Shown here in pieces: positions 10,504 to 21,452 of a stretch of 64,000 nt of DNA (the stretch's first letter is position 1; each line of letters opens with the position of its first letter). This DNA comes from Mimachlamys varia. Lineage: Eukaryota; Mollusca; Bivalvia; Pectinida; Pectinidae. Under the pieces are notes generated by a model. That model was not told where the DNA came from. It saw nothing but the letters and a program-made list of their open reading frames with translations, and ran no database searches. The translations under genes and the position numbers were made by a program. Location of the stretch: the NCBI GenBank assembly GCA_947623455.1, contig OX392530.1, positions 622,501 through 686,500 of the forward strand, written 5' to 3'.

Positions 10504-11645
10504 AGTCTGTCCAAATACGTGTTACACAGAAAGTATGGCGACAGTCGAAACAAAATAACGGAGAGACTGTCCATTAACGTGTTACACAGAAAGTATGGCG
10601 ACAGTCGAAACAAAACAACGGAGAGACTTCCAAATACGTGTTACACAGAAAGTATGACGACAGTCGAAACAAAACAACGGAGAGACTGTCCATATACGTG
10701 TTACACAGAAAGTATGACGACAGTCGAAACAAAACAACGGAGAGACTGTCCATATACGTGTTACACAGAAAGTATGGCGACAGTCGAAACAAAATAACGG
10801 AGAGTCTGTCCATTAACGTGTTACACAGAAAGTATGGCGACAGTCGAAACAAAACAACGGAGAGTCTGTCCATATACGTGTTACACAGAAAGTATGGCGA
10901 CAGTCGAAACAAAACAACGGAGAGACTGTCCATATACGTGTTACACAGAAAGTATGGCGACAGTCGAAACAAAACAACGGAGAGTCTGTCCAAATACGTG
11001 TTACACAGAAAGTATGGCGACAGTCGAAACAAAATAACGGAGAGTCTGTCCATATACGTGTTACACAGAAAGTATGGCGACAGTCGAAACAAAATAACGG
11101 AGAGTCTGTCCCTATACGTGTTACACAGAAAGTATGGCGACAGTCGAAACAAAATAACGGAGAGTCTGTCCCTATACGTGTTACACAGAAAGTATGGCGA
11201 CAGTCGAAACAAAATAACGGAGAGACTGTCCATATACGTGTTACACAGAAAGTATGGCGACAGTCGAAACAAAACAACGGAGAGTCTGTCCATATACGTG
11301 TTACACAGAAAGTATGGCGACAGTCGAAACAAAACAACGGAGAGACTGTCCATATACGTGTTACACAGAAAGTATGGCGACAGTCGAAACAAAACAACGG
11401 AGAGTCTGTCCAAATACGTGTTACACAGAAAGTATGGCGACAGTCGAAACAAAATAACGGAGAGTCTGTCCATATACGTGTTACACAGAAAGTATGGCGA
11501 CAGTCGAAACAAAATAACGGAGAGTCTGTCCCTATACGTGTTACACAGAAAGTATGGCGACAGTCGAAACAAAATAACGGAGAGTCTGTCCATATACGTG
11601 TTACACAGAACGTATGGCGACAGTCGAAACAAAATAATGGAGAGA
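10504..11645. repeat. 60-bp minisatellite, 19 copies, with 7-unit super-period
   Basis: The unit contains ACGTGTTACACAGAAAGTAT and repeats every 60 bases with very low divergence. Diagnostic variants sit at the TCCATATAC, TCCAAATAC, TCCCTATAC and TCCATTAAC position and at AAAATAACGG versus AAAACAACGG. The order of variants at about 10861-11160 is repeated at about 11281-11580, a 420-bp super-period. One early unit (near 10628) lacks a base. Sixty is divisible by three, so frames of 349 and 366 codons open on opposite strands; these are artefacts. Confidence 0.96.
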
Positions 11646-12241
11646 GTGTGTGTAGGGTCAACATTTCTGAACAATGAACAAAAATAAAACCATTAATCAA
11701 GACCACCCTTTTTGCAAACCAAATTGATCCATTTTGATCTTGCAATTGCAAAATTCGTTGGCGGGACGCTCTCCCCAAGTCAAGATTATGTTGGCCATCG
11801 GGATGGCCTTTCCAAGATCCTTACAAAGTCTTCTTTGATTTCATAATCAGAGAATGGTCACCCATGGAACAAGTAAGCAACCCATGGACAAACCGGTGTC
11901 CAGTCTTATTTTTTTCTGCCAGTGAGACCTGAGGTAGGGGTCGCTACCTAATACGACCTTGTTAACTTTTAACTTGTATGACCTTGACATCGACATAATT
12001 TCAAAGCAGACGCAGGCATTCTTTTATAATTGACCTTTCACGGGAAGTATTTTGGCTATTTCCATCACAGACAGTGATCAATCATTAAGGATGCACTCTT
12101 TTAGACAAGACATTGTCTCGAAGTCTACGTCTAGAATCGGGCTACCTTCGCACCCCTCGCTCGTGCTTGTTATGTCAGTCTCGATCAGTAAGTACAATTC
12201 TTACGTTATGGGGAACAAGACGAAACAAAACTTCTGTTCGT
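11646..12241. other. Unique DNA between arrays
   Basis: No gene or structured element was recognised. The last bases (12235-12241, TGTTCGT) resemble TGCTCGT just after the SINE tail and could be a diverged target-site duplication. Confidence 0.5.
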
Positions 12242-12781
12242 GGCCGCGGTAGCCGAGTGGTGAAGGTGTCCCGACAATCTACCACTAGCCCTCCACCTCT
12301 GGGCCGCGATGGCAGAGTGGTTAACGTGTCCCGATAATCTACCACTAGCCCTCCACCTCTGGGCCACGGTGGCAGAGTGGTTAAGGTGTCCCGATAATCT
12401 ACCACTAGCCCTCCACCTCTGGGCCACGGTGGCAGAGTGGTTAAAGTGTCCCGACATTCTACCACTAACCTTCCACCTCTGGGCCGCGGTAGCCGAGTGG
12501 TGAAGGTGTCCCGACAATCTACCACTAACCCTCCACCTCTGGGCCACAGTGGCAGAGTGGTTAAGGTGTCCCGACATTCTACCACTAACCCTCCAACTCT
12601 GGGCCACGGTGGCAGAGTGGTTAAGGTGTCCCGACATTCTACCACTAACCCTCCACCTCTGGGCCACGATGGCCGAGTGGTTAAGGTGTCCGGACATTCT
12701 ACCACTAACCCTCCACCTCTGGGCCGCGGTAGCCGAGTGGTTAAGGTGTCCCGACATTCTACCACTAACCCTCCACCTCTG
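12242..12781 (+). repeat. Nine 60-bp copies of the SINE head
   Basis: Units start at 12242, 12302, 12362, 12422, 12482, 12542, 12602, 12662 and 12722, with no indels. Each contains a box A-like stretch ending in GAGTGG. Units 1, 5 and 9 share the GCCGCGGTAGCCGAGTGG form while most others read GGCAGAGTGG, giving a 240-bp (4-unit) sub-period. Only the last unit is followed by box B and the SINE body. Confidence 0.93.
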
Positions 12782-12798
12782 GGTTGTGAGTTCGAAAC
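12730..12798 (+). promoter_or_regulatory. Internal RNA polymerase III promoter (box A and box B)
   Basis: Box A TAGCCGAGTGG at 12730-12740 fits the TRGCNNAGYNGG consensus. Box B GTTCGAAAC at 12790-12798 fits GWTCRANNC. Their starts are 60 bp apart, within the range seen in tRNA-like promoters. Eight more box A-like sites lie upstream at 60-bp steps with no additional box B. Confidence 0.7.
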
Positions 12799-12945
12799 CC
12801 ACGTGGGGCAGTTGCCAGGTACTGACCGTAGGTCGGTAGTTTTTTCTCCGGGTACTCCGGCTTTCCTCCACCTCTAAAACCTGACACGTCTTTAAATGAC
12901 CCATGCTGTAAGTATGGGACGTGAAACAAAATAAACCAAACCAAA

Positions 12946-14233
12946 TGCTCGTAAGGATAAGATATCTCGTTTATGTGCACTGACATAGCAAACATCGCCG
13001 AGGTATTTGCGCCTTTAAATGAACCAGGTTTACCTTCTTGCGGTACTTTTCTCGGAACAGCCACGTTTTTACGAATTGATCTAATCTTTACAACGACCAA
13101 AAACATGACAGTACGAGATCTTTAGAAGACAGTTTGTACGACCGAGTTACGTAATACGTCCTATGATAACCGCTCAGTCAGTTTTGTCGATATCTCTGTA
13201 AATACCCTTGAACTATTAGAACGCGAATTTTTCATCCTACTCATACTTATTTGATCTCACATAATTATTTTCGTACATTCACGCCATAACAAAGAAACTT
13301 GACAAGAATCGACAAGTGTAGTCACACGCGCACTTATATCAATTATATATTTAGATGGTTTTTTTTTTTATTTTATTGGACTTGGTTATTATCCCATATA
13401 CCCGGCAGTGCCGACAAAGGTACAATCCAGAGCTTTGTTACTATGACAATGTGTATTCACTAATACGCTGATGACACAGCTGCGGCTAGAAGGAACTTGT
13501 CTGGTGACGAATTCTTTTCAGGTGTCATTTATACATTTGTCTTGACATTGTTCGGGGTCAGACTCCGAAACTCTGTGAAATGGCGTTTTATTTAATTTAC
13601 TGGAGTAACCGTCCATAACCGACGGGGCAAAAGCGATTTTTGTTTGAACATGTCTACTTTTTACATATACCATCAATATGCTAAATATGTCGATAAATAC
13701 GAACGGGACAATTAAACGTCAACATGGTAGGACGTCTCAATGAGTAGGTCACTTCTAACAAAGCTGCAGACTCTCTTGGCGCGTCAACAGTCATCTGAAA
13801 AGAAAAGAATTAACATTTTATGACGGTTACATAGAATTTACCGTTACTGATAACATATTCGGTTCTTTTATTTTGCTTCTTTGATTTAAAAGGTGATTAG
13901 GACATTGGTGTCAGTTTCCAACGCTGTGACGTCAGTGCCACTCCATCCTCGTCCTTTGTGTTAGATGGTGATACACAATATCGGATCTACTGGTGAAATA
14001 TCATGTCCTCTGTCAAGTCTTACGTTTATATCTAGGCCCAGATGACCATCAGATCTTGATCGACGGATATCAATCGGATGTGACCCCAGAGGTTAATCCC
14101 CAGCTCTTTGTCTTACGTGATGCCGTTGAAAACCGCTTTCACTTATATGTACTTCAACACAAATAATTTGATCAATGCATTTTGAAGCAGCTAAAATGTA
14201 GCAGGGGTTTGAAAAAGCCGGACATTGCCATCT
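12946..14233. other. Unique DNA, no gene recognised
   Basis: No supportable coding frame. There is one isolated CRE octamer TGACGTCA at 13927-13934 and a T-rich tract near 13357-13372. Confidence 0.5.
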
Positions 14234-14313
14234 TCGATATCAAGGGGTTACGCTCACCTATATGCTTTTCACACGTTCTGAGAGCGTAGGTGAGCGTAAC
14301 CCCTTGATATCGA
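14234..14313. mobile_element. Perfect hairpin with 27-bp arms (foldback/MITE-like)
   Basis: The arm at 14234-14260, containing ATCAAGGGGTTACGCTCACC, is the exact reverse complement of 14287-14313, with a 26-bp spacer. A perfect match over 27 bases indicates a recent or actively maintained foldback structure. No target-site duplication was recognised. Confidence 0.8.
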
Positions 14314-14900
14314 GTATGAGACTAGTCATGTGACTACGACCCTTAGGTACAAAGCATGTTCTCTAATGAGGAATTTTGGTGAGCTTTGTACGCATATTTT
14401 CAATGTCTATGATCTTGATATGTCTTTGAAGTGAGAGCAAGCATAACTTGTCTGCGAATAACTGTAGTAAGAGCAAACTAATTGTCATCTCCCGAGAGGT
14501 TGATGGTGAGAGTGAACTATTGGCCATGCCTATGTGCTATATTCGCAGTTTTAAAACATTTTTGGGAATTCTTCGAGGTGAAATGTGCCCTCCCGCTGAT
14601 GAAAATCAATGTGAACAAAAAAAAATTCGAGCGATAACAAATCGATCAGGGTATAGAGGGACAGGTGAGTAATACCAATATGCAATCAATAATGTGACCA
14701 GCAACGGAGGTCATCGCACAAACAGACAAACAGTTCTCCGTTTTTCCGTGCCCGTAATTTATCGAAAACAATCTTGCTGGTCTCTTCAAAAATGCTTTTA
14801 ATTGCTCTTCTACAACCAATTTACTTGAATTGTATTTTGTTTTTGACTGGATAAAAAGTACCCCATGCTAAAAATGAATGGGAGTAACAATTAACTTAGC

Positions 14901-14984
14901 TTTATTTCGACGTAAGCAGGCACAGTGCGTACGTGTCCCAGTTTTAATTCGACGTAAGCAGACACTATGCGTACTTTTCCCGCG
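14901..14984. repeat. 42-bp tandem duplication
   Basis: TTCGACGTAAGCAG occurs at about 14906 and again 42 bp later, followed in both copies by CAC, A/T and TGCGTAC. Two diverged copies only. Confidence 0.75.
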
Positions 14985-15264
14985 TTTTTACCTGTGCTGC
15001 CGTAGCAATACACCTGTGTCACATAGGTATATTATACTGTGATTTCGGTGGTGTATTGAGTGTACGAGACACTCCCGCTACCTGTGGTTACGTAGGTCAG
15101 GCGGGTGACCCACGGGAAAGTTTTATGTCGGCATCCCCTTTGAACAAACAAGCTTTGACAATACGGTATCCGTTGAAGAGGCTTGGCTGATGTATAATCC
15201 ATCATCGCTTACCACTTTTCACTTTTTACCTGTATACGTTTTGTGTGGAGATAAGCTAAATGTG

Positions 15265-15316
15265 AATGACATGTCCTGCCGGGGTACTGAATGGGACGGC
15301 AGTTTGTCATGTCATT
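15265..15316. repeat. Bipartite inverted repeat
   Basis: AATGACATG at 15265-15273 pairs with CATGTCATT at 15308-15316, and inside it CTGCCG (15276-15281) pairs with CGGCAG (15297-15302). A stem with a small internal loop is possible. Function unknown. Confidence 0.6.
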
Positions 15317-17313
15317 AAACACAGTGGTCCCCACTCCAGTGTGTACCGGAGTACTCGGGTGATACAATGACCACCCTCCGTCGTACCCCGAGTGATCTTC
15401 CTGGCTAATGATGTCACTATATCACAGTTTATAAGAAGATAATTCTGAACCATCATCACATCCAAGGTTACTCGTTTACACTTTGATTTTGCCCCCGATC
15501 AATTTACCTTTCACGCTTTTTTTTGGGAAATTCCAAAAAATCTGTAACGGAATGTCAGGTCACTGGCACACCCAATCTTTATAGGATCCGTATGTAAACC
15601 AGTATTAACAAAGCTCCTGATGAAAATCGGGTTCGTATGTTCTATTACATACCGTGTTGGCTTTGTAAAGGGAATAATAGATACACCTTCACTACAGAAA
15701 ATTAATTTGTTTTCGAAGTATTATGTTCATGAGCTCTTTCTATAAAACATGTAAACGATTACTTTCTTCGTTGAATAACAATTAACCGTACTTGACTTTT
15801 TAACCTACAGCTTGTAAATAATACTCACAAGAATCATGCGATTTCTAGATTAATTGATAGCATTATAAACCGCTTCAAATTAAAACGAGTGGATATTCCA
15901 AACGGGCTGTCTGTCCCTCCCTAACAGGGGTTATCGGCAAAGGGACATCATCAAAGACCCATCAAATTCGACAACCTCAAATCGCCTATCACCGACACAT
16001 TTCTTTCTAATGAGGACACGGACTGGTTAGCGGAACAACTGTACAATCAAATTAAAAATCTTGGGTTTCCCAGTCTCTAACCACATCAGCAACATTTTCT
16101 TAATTTGGCATACGAGGAGGCCGTGTATATAAGTAAGATGGACGTGTGTATATCATCTACACAAGGGTCAACCCCTATCTTATCTTAATTATCTTCTTCA
16201 AACACATTAAAACAGAACTAGTCCATAACGCATTACATATTAATTGGTTTCGTGCCTTAAAACTTATCTAACGATTACACCGCGGTAACGAGTATCTATA
16301 ACAGGATATCAATGGCGGCGATCACGTGCGACACTTATTAACGTTGCTGGGGTACATATCATTCAGAGAATTTTATCAATGGCCCACAGGTAAACGTTTA
16401 GTACGATGTATGTTCCTAGGTGTGTGACAATCATGACATTACATAGTTTACCCTCCTTCTCCACAGATAAAATATTGATCGACGCGTTTGGAGGGGGACA
16501 TTTGAAGTATGCGTTTCCTGTACACGAAGTCTCCTCCACGCCTTTTGTCAGAGGCTTCTCGGCAAACATTTATTTTGAAGACGGTTATAATTTGTACCCA
16601 TCAGGATTTTAATTTTATACAAATACGGTACTTGATACGCTGAGGACTGTCCCATAGAATGTGTAGAATATAACGGGACACGAATTAACACTCCCGAAAA
16701 TGGAGAGTTGGCATCTCTCTAATCACACACGTATTCAAACAAGAAGGCTTTTTTCGCCTGTTCGACAATAATTTGAGACACTGCTTGTGTATGTCTGTAA
16801 TATAGTAGGAGTTTACCGGTTGTAGTGGAAATAAAAGGAAATATCTGTGACGGTTTCTGTTCCAATAAAAACCGATTGAAATACAACTCCTCATTATAAT
16901 ATCGTATTGTACGTTAGTACATCGTGTAATGAAGGGTTGTATTTTAATACGATTGGCTCAGCAGAGTATCGACATTACCGTTTATGTTTCTTAATTGGTG
17001 ACGTATCAATGGCAAGCCATCTGGCTGTTTTCTCCCTGTATGTAACATTACCTCTCTGACAAGGTCATACCCGTCTTTCAGGGTCATCGTTATAAAACGC
17101 TGAAACAAACAATATGATTTGTGGTTGACATATGGTTTAGACACACTACAGTCCTATCCCCAGCCATGGTCGTTAAGATAGCATTGTAATTATTACCAGT
17201 AATGAGAAATGCGATGTGGAACAGACCTTTTTTCCCAAGATGTCACATTTGAGATAGCAGCCATTTTCTAAGAATTCAAGAAGACTGCCTTTTTCTAAAT
17301 TTCAAGTGGCAGC

Positions 17314-18144
17314 CATCTTGGTCTTTGCTGTACGATGTCCCCACGTAAGCTGGTGAACCTGAGAAGATCCTGAGATCTTGGTCTCTGCTGTACGATGTCC
17401 CCACGTAAGCTGGTGAACCTGAGAAGATCCTGAGATCTTGGTCTCTGCTGTAAGATGTCCCCATGTAATCTGGTGAACCTGAGAAGATCCTGAGATCTTG
17501 GTCTTTGCTGAACGATGTCCGCACGTAAGCTGGTGAACCCGAGGCGATCCTGAGATCTTGGTCTTTGCTGTACGATGTCCCCACGTAAGCTGGTGAACCT
17601 GAGAAGATTCTGAGATCTTGGTATCTGCTGTACGATGTCCCCACGTAAGGTGGTGAACCTGAGAAGATTCTGAGATCTTGGTCTTTGCTGTACGATGTCC
17701 CCACGTAAGCTGGTGAACCTGAGGAGATCCTGAGAGTTTGGTCTTTGCTGTACGATGTCCGCACGTAAGCTGGTGAACCTGAGACGATTCTGAGATCTTG
17801 GTCTTTGCTGTACAATGTCCCCACGTAAGCTGGTGAACCTGAGGAGATCCTGAGATCTTGGTCTCTGCTGTACGATGTCCCCACGTAATCTGGTGAACCT
17901 GAGGCGATCCTGAGATCTTGGTCTTTGCTGTACGATGTCCCCACGTAAGCTGGTGAACCCGAGGAGATCCTGAGATCTTGGTCTTTGCTGTACGATGTCC
18001 CCACGTAAGCTGGTGAGCCTGAGAAGATTCTGAGATCTTGGTCTTTGCTGTACGATGTCCCCACGTAAGCTGGTGAACCTGAGAAGATTCCGAGATCTTG
18101 GTCTTTGCTGTACGATGTCCCCACGTAAGCTGGTGAGCCTGAGG
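17314..18144. repeat. 60-bp minisatellite, about 14 copies
   Basis: The unit contains TGTACGATGTCCCCACGTAA and GAGATCTTGGTCT, period exactly 60. It is unrelated in sequence to the 60-bp arrays at 10.5 and 12.2 kb. Variation is concentrated at GAGAAGATCC versus GAGGCGATCC or GAAGATTC. All three minus-strand frames stay open for up to 291 codons, which marks them as repeat artefacts. Confidence 0.96.
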
Positions 18145-21100
18145 TTCGTCAGACGATTGATGGTTACCAAACACCATTAAAGCCAGATTCTATAGAGACC
18201 TGTTTAAAATGACAAAAACTCAAATTGAATTGTTCTGATGTGTGTATGTTTTAAAACTTGATGATCGAGTTTTAAAATGGTCATGGATTGTGTATCTGGA
18301 CTGACGTATTGATTTTGACGACGTTATCATAATAGGAAATTGCAATCATCTAGGATCTTTGAAAATTGGCTACGATCTTCAATGAAGCATCTTTGGTGGA
18401 GTGGGGGATGTACACATATGTCTCTGTAATATCTGTATGAATTGATTGACCTCCTGTTACACACACATTGTGTGTCTGGAGTGTAAGAAATAAACTTGAA
18501 ACTTGGTAATAAGTAACTACCGGATACAGTTTCAGTCTACAGTTTTGTGTTTTATTTTATTAAAATAATAATGGAATAATAATGGTTTATAATGGAGCTA
18601 ATACCATTTTACTTCTGTAACTTATAATCGTTTAGCTCACTTGATCATTGGGTGGGGGCAAAACAAATTTCTTACTCGGACATTAATGATATACCCAACC
18701 TACAACCCGATGAATGACCGTGTCACGGTTTTCGAGATTTCACCGGGGTCTGGTCATACCCTTTGAGACTTACACTTTGAAATAGTATAGATGCCGCCCT
18801 ATAACCATGTATACCGTTGCCAAGCATCAACACATACTTTACACAGCTAGGGTAACATAATTAACATGGGTTACGTTCGTTCTGTACCATAACTTTGAAA
18901 GGAGTGAGATCCCGAACTAATAACCATAATAAGCTGGAGTGAAGATCGTGATGTACAATAAAGGCCATTTGAGTCGTTGTTTCACAAAGATAAGTTTTAT
19001 TTATAGTCGGCAAGTCAAGTACAAGAAAACAACCGAAGCTCTAATGAGTTTTTATGATCGACGTAAAATAATGCTATTAAGCCAAGATGATCATACACTA
19101 TAAAATTAAAAGTGAACATATCGTCTAAATTGGGTAATATCATTCAATAAAACTTTTAGAATAGTCTTTATTTATACTTAATAACCAAATGAGTCAAAGA
19201 CTCGTCTTATTTTTGGTAAAGTATGCATAAAATATACAGTATTTACAAATATAATATTTAACATAACTTCTGGCGCAAGCTTAGCTTACGCTTGATGGCG
19301 GGATAATCATGAATTTAGAAGAAATACCCAAATTATACCGTACAGGGGTTAGAATTTAACTGATATACAGGTCACTGTTACGTACAATACAGGTAAAGTG
19401 TAAAGTATGTTAATGTGAGTGACAGGTGTCAATCATCGTCGGTATCAACAGCTCGTGATCAGCGTCTACTGGGCAGGCTATAGTACTAATCCTACTACGT
19501 AATGTGATGGACAGTGGAAACTTCTGATAAGAACGTTTGTGTTTGTGCCGTCTTCTGGGGTTTAAGTTCCGTAGGTCACTCCTATCTCAGATGTCACAAA
19601 GGATAAACATGTAGATACCACAGTAAATAACGGTGTTATACCGTGTTACAGTCTAATTCCATCAGAATTCATGATAAATTTTGTTTTTCTAAACGCAAAC
19701 TTCTATACATTGTAGACAGGTTATGGTCATTCAGTAGACAGCGTCTAGTTAAACGATACACTGGCCTGGTCATTATCAATTAACACGACATACTGTACAT
19801 TCATGGCATAATCACAGATGTAGGGACAGTTCCACACAAATTGTCAATCCATTGACGAATGTTTTACTTACTCTTCCGGAACACCTGGTCTTATTCTCTT
19901 GTACTTTTACGAAGGTCTCCATGTAAATCGTTCCCATTTTAATTTTTTCCTCTAGTTTAATTGATTTTGAGTTTAGATTATGGTTTTGTTGACGTTTTGG
20001 TATTCTCTTGATTTTTTCTCAACGATTTTTTTCCCCCGCACATTTTTGTTTATTATAAAAATGACATGTTTTCGTGAATGTGCTGACGGTATGAACTTTT
20101 CCATTAAACAAGGTGAATAATTAGAAGAGTTATTTTGTGACCATTGTGGCATGTCCTTTTAACAGGGCATACAGCGCGCCGGGGTCAGCTAATAACGTAA
20201 GTGACTGCCAAGATACACAGCGCCATGCTGGGAGGGGTAGGGACGACCCCCTCCTCTAGCTAGGTAGTCTAGAATATATAGTCACCGAGTGACGACTCGG
20301 AGTAACAGCAAAGCCTCTATGCATGCCAACATTCGACTCGAAAGTACTCCATAATTCATGAAACGATGTTATATATTTGCAACACATGTGCCACATAGCG
20401 CTTGGGACTGCAGTGGTACTGCAGACAATGCGGAGAATGTCTGCCATCTCGGGGAGCTATGTGGATCACTGTACCACACTCCTTCATCACAATAGGCTTT
20501 GGCATCCTCCCAAACTCAAATCCAGCCACAGGACTGCTAGCTTTTTTGACCACACGAGCTTTCAAAAGACTCGATCGGTCCCTTGTTTGGAAGAAAACTC
20601 CATATTCCTCTCATTCAGTGCTTTCAATAATATCGAATTATAAATAGACCTTGTTTTCTGTTACAAAACTTGAAATGCTGCCTGTGGTCTGATGGCTGTT
20701 GGATAAGACTATTGTAGTTTGAGTTGTAACCTTCATGCAGCCCTCTTCCCAGATGGCAAGCTGCCGCCAGCTCCTCGTGCACGCGCGCTCGCGATAACAT
20801 GTGCACGTCGTGGTATCATGTTTGGTGTTACCACGTGTGAGCTGCCAGTATTTGTGGTGACAAGTCGACTTGCCATTGTTCGCTGTAGGACTTTTATGTG
20901 GTGCCAGCGGATCACCACTCTTATCAGTCATAATTCCCGACTCCTTTGACATTCATAATTCAATAACAGTTATATCAGGCGTTTCATTACGATTATATTC
21001 CGACAGTTTATTACCAGAAAATGTAACATTTGTTTCAGCATTTTTAATATACTAGTATCTCAATGATTATTTCACGTCGTTGAAGATCACATTACTAAAT

Positions 21101-21452
21101 AAAGCCTAACAGTAACGAGTACTACTGGGTAGTGTCTAGTACCCAGAGGCTGTGACAGTGGTCAGAACCCTTGATCTACGGTATTCCTTTGGTCTCAATA
21201 CAACACAAGATAATGCTGTAATGCCGCCTGATTTCGTTGGATTTATCTCACTACATCTTCGTATGTTGTCTGCAGCATCAATTTACGTCGAGTGTATACA
21301 GTTCCGGTGCGTTTGTATTGTTATATTTATTGTTACATAATTTGTGCATGCACCACCCACGCTTTAAAAGAGGATGAAAGTGATTTTTAGATATTCCAAA
21401 AAAATGCAGATATGATCAAATCCGCTGCAATTAACATGGTGCCGTGTAGACT
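18145..21452. other. Unique DNA, no gene recognised
   Basis: About 3.3 kb with no supportable gene. AATAAACTTGAAACTTGG near 18488-18505 looks like a poly(A) signal next to a 7-bp tandem tail and may be the 3' end of an old retroposon or transcript. Between about 20250 and 20950 GC content rises and several 60-100 codon frames overlap on both strands, but none shows a domain I recognise. Confidence 0.45.

Larger units (their letters stand above)
12242..12945 (+). mobile_element. tRNA-derived SINE with tandemly amplified head
   Basis: The last head unit reads as a tRNA-like region: box A TAGCCGAGTGG at 12730-12740, then box B GTTCGAAAC at 12790-12798 and CACGTGGGGCA. It is followed by a body containing CTCCGGGTACTCCGG (about 12846-12860) and TTTCCTCCACCTC, close to the conserved central domain shared by several metazoan SINE families (V-domain-like, from memory). 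The element ends in an A-rich AAACAAAATAAACC-type tail at 12924-12945. It is transcribed by RNA polymerase III in its family and mobilised by a partner LINE, not seen here. Oddly, eight additional 60-bp head units precede the functional-looking head. The family name is not certain. Confidence 0.82.
14314..17313. other. Unique DNA with small internal repeats, no gene recognised
   Basis: About 3 kb without a supportable gene. It contains a 42-bp tandem duplication (14901-14984) and a bipartite inverted repeat (15265-15316). Short frames on both strands at 16363-16612 overlap each other and show no domain. Confidence 0.5.

Noticed and set aside
10519..11778. Frames of 349, 366 and 321 codons with 20-residue repeats
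   Set aside because: By-products of the 60-bp period, open on both strands and in different frames, with a one-base indel early in the array.
17276..18177. Three overlapping minus-strand frames of about 290 codons
   Set aside because: All three frames of one strand are open at once, which is a property of the 60-bp repeat and not of a gene.
18486..18506. AATAAA with short tandem tail, possible retroposon or transcript 3' end
   Set aside because: No upstream element or coding frame could be tied to it; only mentioned in the unique-tract entry.
20256..20952. Cluster of overlapping 60-104-codon frames with higher GC, possibly an exon or degraded transposase
   Set aside because: No domain, catalytic motif or consistent frame was recognised, and frames overlap on both strands.
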